This document shows positions 59,749-64,000 of a DNA stretch of 64,000 nt, in pieces. The DNA lies in the NCBI GenBank assembly GCA_948567375.1, contig OX419756.1:45708333-45772332 (forward strand), read 5' to 3'. This DNA comes from Lunularia cruciata. Lineage: Eukaryota > Streptophyta > Marchantiopsida > Lunulariales > Lunulariaceae. Made by a program: the position numbers and the translations under genes. The stretch's first letter is position 1, and the number at the start of each line of letters is the position of its first letter. Under the pieces are notes generated by a model. That model saw only the letters and a list, made by a program, of their open reading frames with translations, was not told the origin of the DNA and did not search any database.

Positions 59749-61400
59749 TTGATTTTCTTTGAAACTTGAACTTAAAATCTTAAAATAAACTATAGTTCAA
59801 ATCTGGAAAAATAGAACCAAAGAATTTTAGTTTCCTTGTAGATAGGCCAAACGAGTTACATGACATTGCCATTTTTACCCCAATGCAGCCCATAGGTAGA
59901 GGGATCTTGTTTGCAATCTCAATAATATCCTTTTACATGCACACTTAGTCAAAAGGACACAGGACCCTATCCGCCAGAAATGAAGATCTTACACTCATAT
60001 GTGGGTGTGAGAAATCGTAATATACTCTAAATTGGATTTCTTTTACTTATGGTTCACAAACCAAAATTTAGGGTAATTTCGGGCAACCTCTACTGATGGT
60101 TTCGCACGCAGGAGAGGACAGATACATTAGCCAAGTATGTCTTTTTTTTTCCTGTTTATTAGGATTGAAGGTCTCTTTTAAAGTACAAACTGCTCATGAA
60201 GCCTTAAAGCCAAAAGAGTTTGTTAAACCCATTCATGATAAAATTCAAAGAAAGGCTGGAGCTGGACCTCACAACTTGACGTTGTTATTATGCCTTGTGT
60301 GCAACACAGGCTTCTTTGGCTCGTTACGATGTCAACAATCTAATATTGTTTGCTGAGATTTCATGAACGTTAAGTAACAAATGCAAGGACAACCAATCCA
60401 CCGAACATCTCATTCACACACGGAAGCATCTTCCGGAGCAAATCAAAGCTCTTGTCACTGAACGGGAGTTATAGAGGACCTCATTTATGAACGCTACGGC
60501 CAAGTTTCCTACACAAGCCGAAATAAGAAGAAAGGCCACCGCGTAGGAAAAACGAAGGATGGGAAGACCCCATCAAGCCGTACAAGAGAGAGACAAAAAA
60601 AAGTAACATGGGGCTAAACCCCAATAGAGTCTATATGAAAAATCTGCCCTATCGCACCTTAGAATAAGAATAGATGAGCGACTTGCAGCCAAGGTAGATG
60701 AGCGAACTTGCAGCAACTGTTCACAACTAATCCCCCATAGAAGCCCATAGGGAGAAATGATCAGGAGTTTGCGTCAGAAAATCGCGCGTGTTTAAGATAT
60801 GGATGTGTACAAAGAAAATTTATATCAAAATGCTTGACTCCAAAGTTGAATGTGGTATGAACAGTATGGTGCATAAGATTCCAAACTCATAGATTCTAGA
60901 ACGACAAGAGAGAGGAGAGATATGAGAAAAAATTTGATTTTTGGAGAGTTCACTTGTATGAATTAGATTATACTACATTAGTTCACTAGTGAATAGTCAA
61001 TTCTGTTTGTTTTCAATTTTAATTTGTACCTATATTAAGACTATAGAGAATTGAATAGAAAGTTATGAAATTTTTTAAGTTTTTTAAGGTTTAGAGTGAT
61101 TACTTTATATTGAGAGTGATGGGTCAGTATTTTTCAATCATAATTTCTTGGTATTCATGTTTGAGTTCCATGAGGACTTAGTTTAAAAAATTTTAAGATA
61201 AGAATTGAAAGTTATAAGAGTTTGTAGTTTTTAAGGTTTGCAGAGATAACATTTACTCATGTGAGTTAAGATGTGAAGGGTTGTGGTTTTGAAAATATGT
61301 GTAAGTACGGAGAGAACATTGTATGTTATGATTCATTACTATTGCACTAGCTATAGATACTCTTTTCCATGTGGGACCGTTTAGATAGCTCAAGATACAC
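56873..61400. other. Intergenic DNA without recognised genes
   Basis: No motif-bearing frame is seen on either strand. About 57500-58800 is moderately GC-rich with several long imperfect open stretches (for example 58811-58462 on the minus strand), and about 60380-60830 is also richer in GC. Both may be remnants of elements or exons I cannot identify. A compound microsatellite lies at 59671-59744. Confidence 0.5.
59671..59744. repeat. Compound (TA)n(TC)n microsatellite
   Basis: About 17 TA units (59671-59704) pass directly into about 20 TC units ending at 59744. Confidence 0.95.
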
Positions 61401-61539
61401 CATGCCCGGTATGTCTCCGACGCTTTATCTTGCAAGGGATAAAGACCCATATGGGAAGGATGCACAAGGACTATGATTGGACCACTTGGGATGTTTACGT
61501 GAGGCAAGTGACCATATCGACAACAATAACAATCCAGAT

Positions 61540-63650
61540 TACACACACTTCCTCTATCCCTTTGCTGACCATTCTATGAATATCGATCAAGTCTTGGGAG
61601 TGGTTAGCATCTCAGGTGGGCTATAGTTTGGGGTTATTTGAGGGTAATTTTCCATTTCCATATCTATTCCATAGGCTACATGCCATGATGGGGCTAGATA
61701 GGCTTTTTGCCTACCACTTGATTGTTTGGTATGTGATTCCTTGGACGAGTTAACATGGTTCTTATTCCACTTACTCCCTTGATGGTGCCTTCATTATTCT
61801 GGAGTAGAATGTGTGGGCATAGAGATGATTGCCAAATTTTGTCAATTTTGAGTAGAGGATTGGGCTACCCTACATGAGGAGTCAATTAGGGCTACATGTT
61901 TTAGGAGATAGGTTCTGCCACTTGATACCACAAAGTCCACTCAATTATGATAGTGTAGGACATTGGGTCAAGCAAAAGAGTTTAGTAGAGCAGCATGAGT
62001 GCTACATCCTTTGTCTATAGCTAGTTCCACTTATGAGACTTTCTCTTCCCTATGCTCACTACATCATATGGCAAGAGAAGGAGTACTATTAGAAGTCTTA
62101 AATATCTGCTTGAGTAGCTTTTATGTCTTGATAGATCACTTTTTGCAAAGGCACTGTGCATTGCTCCTTGCTTCTCCTCAAGAGGCTTGTCAAGGCTAGT
62201 ATATGAGCATCATAGAGATTACTTTCAGATTGATGATCCTTCTAGTGGATTTATTGAGCTATTTGAGGTGATTAAAAAATAGCAAGGGCGAGGTATTCAC
62301 ACGTCAATTAGTCAGATGTTAGGTACTAGTTGACTTCTTGTAATGGAGAAGGACACAAGGGGCCTTAGACCACATGCTATTTGAGAGATCTTTTAGTGTT
62401 TGGTTAGTTGCACCATTGTCCTTCAACATCATTCTCGCTTTTGAGAGAACCTCAATCCACATCAATTTGAAGTAGCTATACTTGGAGGTTGTGAGACTAT
62501 ATCTCTAGGCATCAAAGCACTTCTAGATATCCATCCAAAGTGGGTCATCCTAAAATTGGATGTTGATAATGTTTTTAATAACATCGCTTGAGCATCCATC
62601 TTTAGAGAGCTTAGGGAGGCTCGTGGATCCTTGGCAAATCTCATTCCTTTTGTGTGGTCATTATATGACTCCTTTTACTCTCATGTTTCTCTTTACTACT
62701 AGCAAGGTTGGTCACAAGAGGGAGTCACCATCTTGGATTGAATTGTTGGTACATGACAAAAAGACCCTTTAGGGTGACCTCTGTTTGCAATGATTCAATT
62801 CAAAGCTCTCTTATCTACTACTTTGGCCATGCCAAGTTGTGTATTTCTCTCCTTGGCAAAAAATACATACATTGTATGCCCCATAAATCAGATTATGTAG
62901 GCCTTTGATCACTTGACTACCAAGCTACATCTTGTAAGCTTGAGAGTCATGGTATCAAAGTGCAAAGCGTGGTCCCCTTCAGGTATCCCTCCTACTTTCA
63001 GCTTCCAAACGGATGTGTCACATCTATAGATGGACAACATATTTTTGGAGTGCTAATAGGATCCAAGGATTTTGTCACATGCTTCTTAGACACTACCTTT
63101 GCAAAGGATATTCTCCATATGGATGACCTTTCTTTACTAGGAGATTTGTATTTGGTATACTCTCTTCTAGTATTGCACATTGACCAACTTACCTTCTTTG
63201 CATGGTTCCCCCTTCCTTGACTTTCCTATCACATTTAGGAACTTTTGATAGGAGGATTATAGGAGTCTTTGGTGATATCATTGGACCAAGGACATTCAAG
63301 TGTATGATGAGGGATTTAGCATGTAGACAAAAATCTCTACCAATCTTGTATAGAGAGTTAGGCCTATTATCTATAGAGTAGATGGCACCTATAGTGTTTT
63401 TGGGTACTTATGCTCTCTTGACATCCCTACTTTCCTCCCATTTTGTGGTTGTTGATAGGCCAATTTTGAAGACATATGTGATCAAGGTGGAGGAAGGATC
63501 CTTTTCTCTTGAGGTGTTATTGTGGCAAACAAGAGAAGGTCTATCCTTACAAGCACAAGAGGACCTTCCATTCTTTGCTTCACTATTATTAGGTTGGATT
63601 TGAGGTTTGTAGGCTTCCTTTGTAACAATATGGAGTTTAATGATGAATTT
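61540..63650 (+). pseudogene. LINE-like reverse transcriptase remnant
   Basis: Scattered plus-strand frames give, in order: EFSRAA then VLHPLSIASS (about 61980), RGLRPHAI near 62360, NLNPHQFEVAILGGCETISL near 62455-62510, KALLDIHPKWVILKLDVDNVF near 62515-62570, and FRELREARGSL near 62605. KDPLGDLC near 62760, SLAKNTYIVCP near 62850, FDHLTTKL near 62910 and KCKAWSPSGIPP near 62965 follow. The pattern is that of a non-LTR RT with G-x-R-Q-G-D-P-L and L-A-D-D-T-H boxes; here the catalytic D-D pair has become K-N. Stops are frequent, so it is dead. The exact clade is uncertain. Confidence 0.72.
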
Positions 63651-63710
63651 AGTTAGGGCTAACAAAGTAGCAAATAGGCCAAATTAGCCTAGAATATTCT
63701 AGAAGTATAT

Positions 63711-63855
63711 AGGAAGCTTCTTGGCTAGCTTAGCTTGCATTCCAAGTAGATAGCTTCTAGAAGCTTCTAACTAGCTTAGCTTGCATGCCAAGTATGTGGC
63801 TTCTGGAAGTAAGCCTCTTGAGAAGCTTCCTGGTTAACTTGGCTTGCAGTCCAAG
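63711..63855. repeat. Three-unit irregular tandem repeat
   Basis: The motif GCTTGCA(T/G)(T/G/C)CCAAG occurs at 63733, 63778 and 63842, each preceded by GAAGCTTC and an AGCTTAGC- or AACTTGGC-like stretch. Units are 45 and 64 bases. Confidence 0.8.
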
Positions 63856-63889
63856 AAAGGGGGGTCAAGGAAACTTCATGAGAAGCTCC

Positions 63890-63960
63890 TCAAGAGCCTT
63901 ATATGCTCCCTATAAATACCAAAACCAAAGCTCATGCTAGGCATTTGGAGTTTCCCACAC
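63890..63960 (+). promoter_or_regulatory. Candidate promoter with TATA box
   Basis: CCTATAAATACC (TATA box 63911-63917) stands downstream of the tandem repeat and upstream of a pyrimidine-rich stretch at the window end. The layout fits the U3 promoter of an LTR or a plant gene promoter; the transcribed part lies outside the window. Confidence 0.45.
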
Positions 63961-64000
63961 TCAAGTTTCCCAATGTGATCTTTCATTCTCATATTTCTCT

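Noticed and set aside
57500..60830. Possible exons or an organelle-derived insert in the moderately GC-rich stretches
   Set aside because: No splice-compatible frames with known motifs and no recognisable organelle gene could be read by eye.
1..64000. CRISPR arrays, bacterial operons or tRNA/rRNA genes
   Set aside because: No regularly spaced repeats of CRISPR type, no bacterial gene order, and no tRNA or rRNA structure was seen. The only tRNA-like matches are primer-binding sites of LTR elements.

Overview
The window looks like nuclear DNA from a land plant with a large, repeat-rich genome. A gymnosperm, or possibly a fern, is my best guess, but nothing here fixes the species. About 85-90% is transposable-element wreckage: AT-rich, full of stop codons, nested several levels deep. 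Two host-type genes sit in one short island of higher GC at about 43.5-48.6 kb.

Left part (1-43 kb). A rolling-circle Helitron on the minus strand appears to be the oldest layer. Its protein remains lie in four blocks, at about 42.8-41.8, 33.2-31.8, 13.4-11.9 and 10.5-9.9 kb. Read in that order they give the N-terminal zinc-finger region, the Rep domain (HUH and two-tyrosine motifs still readable), and a PIF1-type helicase. The blocks are separated by (i) a short LTR-element deletion derivative at 10538-11857 with 5-bp target duplications, (ii) a chromovirus at 13408-31845 flanked by identical CTTAG duplications, and (iii) a PHD-finger-bearing Ty3/gypsy element at about 33.2-41.8 kb. The chromovirus carries a solo LTR inside its RNase H region (17276-18015). 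Its 3' LTR was later split by a second, unrelated Ty3/gypsy element of about 11.4 kb (20254-31644). Further left, 1-9.2 kb holds a scrambled relative of that second element and two stacked minus-strand chromovirus copies.

Gene island (43.5-48.6 kb). A seven-exon plus-strand gene (44462-46516) can be spliced into a 450-residue endonuclease III (NTH)-type DNA glycosylase. It has the catalytic Lys, the catalytic Asp and a complete 4Fe-4S cysteine loop, but an altered motif around the Asp. Convergent to it is a single-exon 182-residue gene (47763-47215, minus) resembling the MEA1 family.

Right part (48.6-64 kb). An AT-rich stretch holds a two-unit tandem repeat. A complete but dead Ty1/copia element follows (50138-55289, minus) with matching LTRs, a tRNA-Met primer site and target duplications. 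Then come a perfect 72-bp palindrome beside a TA microsatellite, a solo chromovirus LTR (56129-56867), about 4 kb with nothing recognised, a decayed LINE-like reverse transcriptase (about 61.5-63.6 kb), and a promoter-like repeat block running off the window end.

Four of the LTR insertions have target-site copies that differ by exactly one C:G to T:A transition each. This fits long-term decay of methylated cytosines. Only the glycosylase and MEA1-like genes look capable of making intact proteins.
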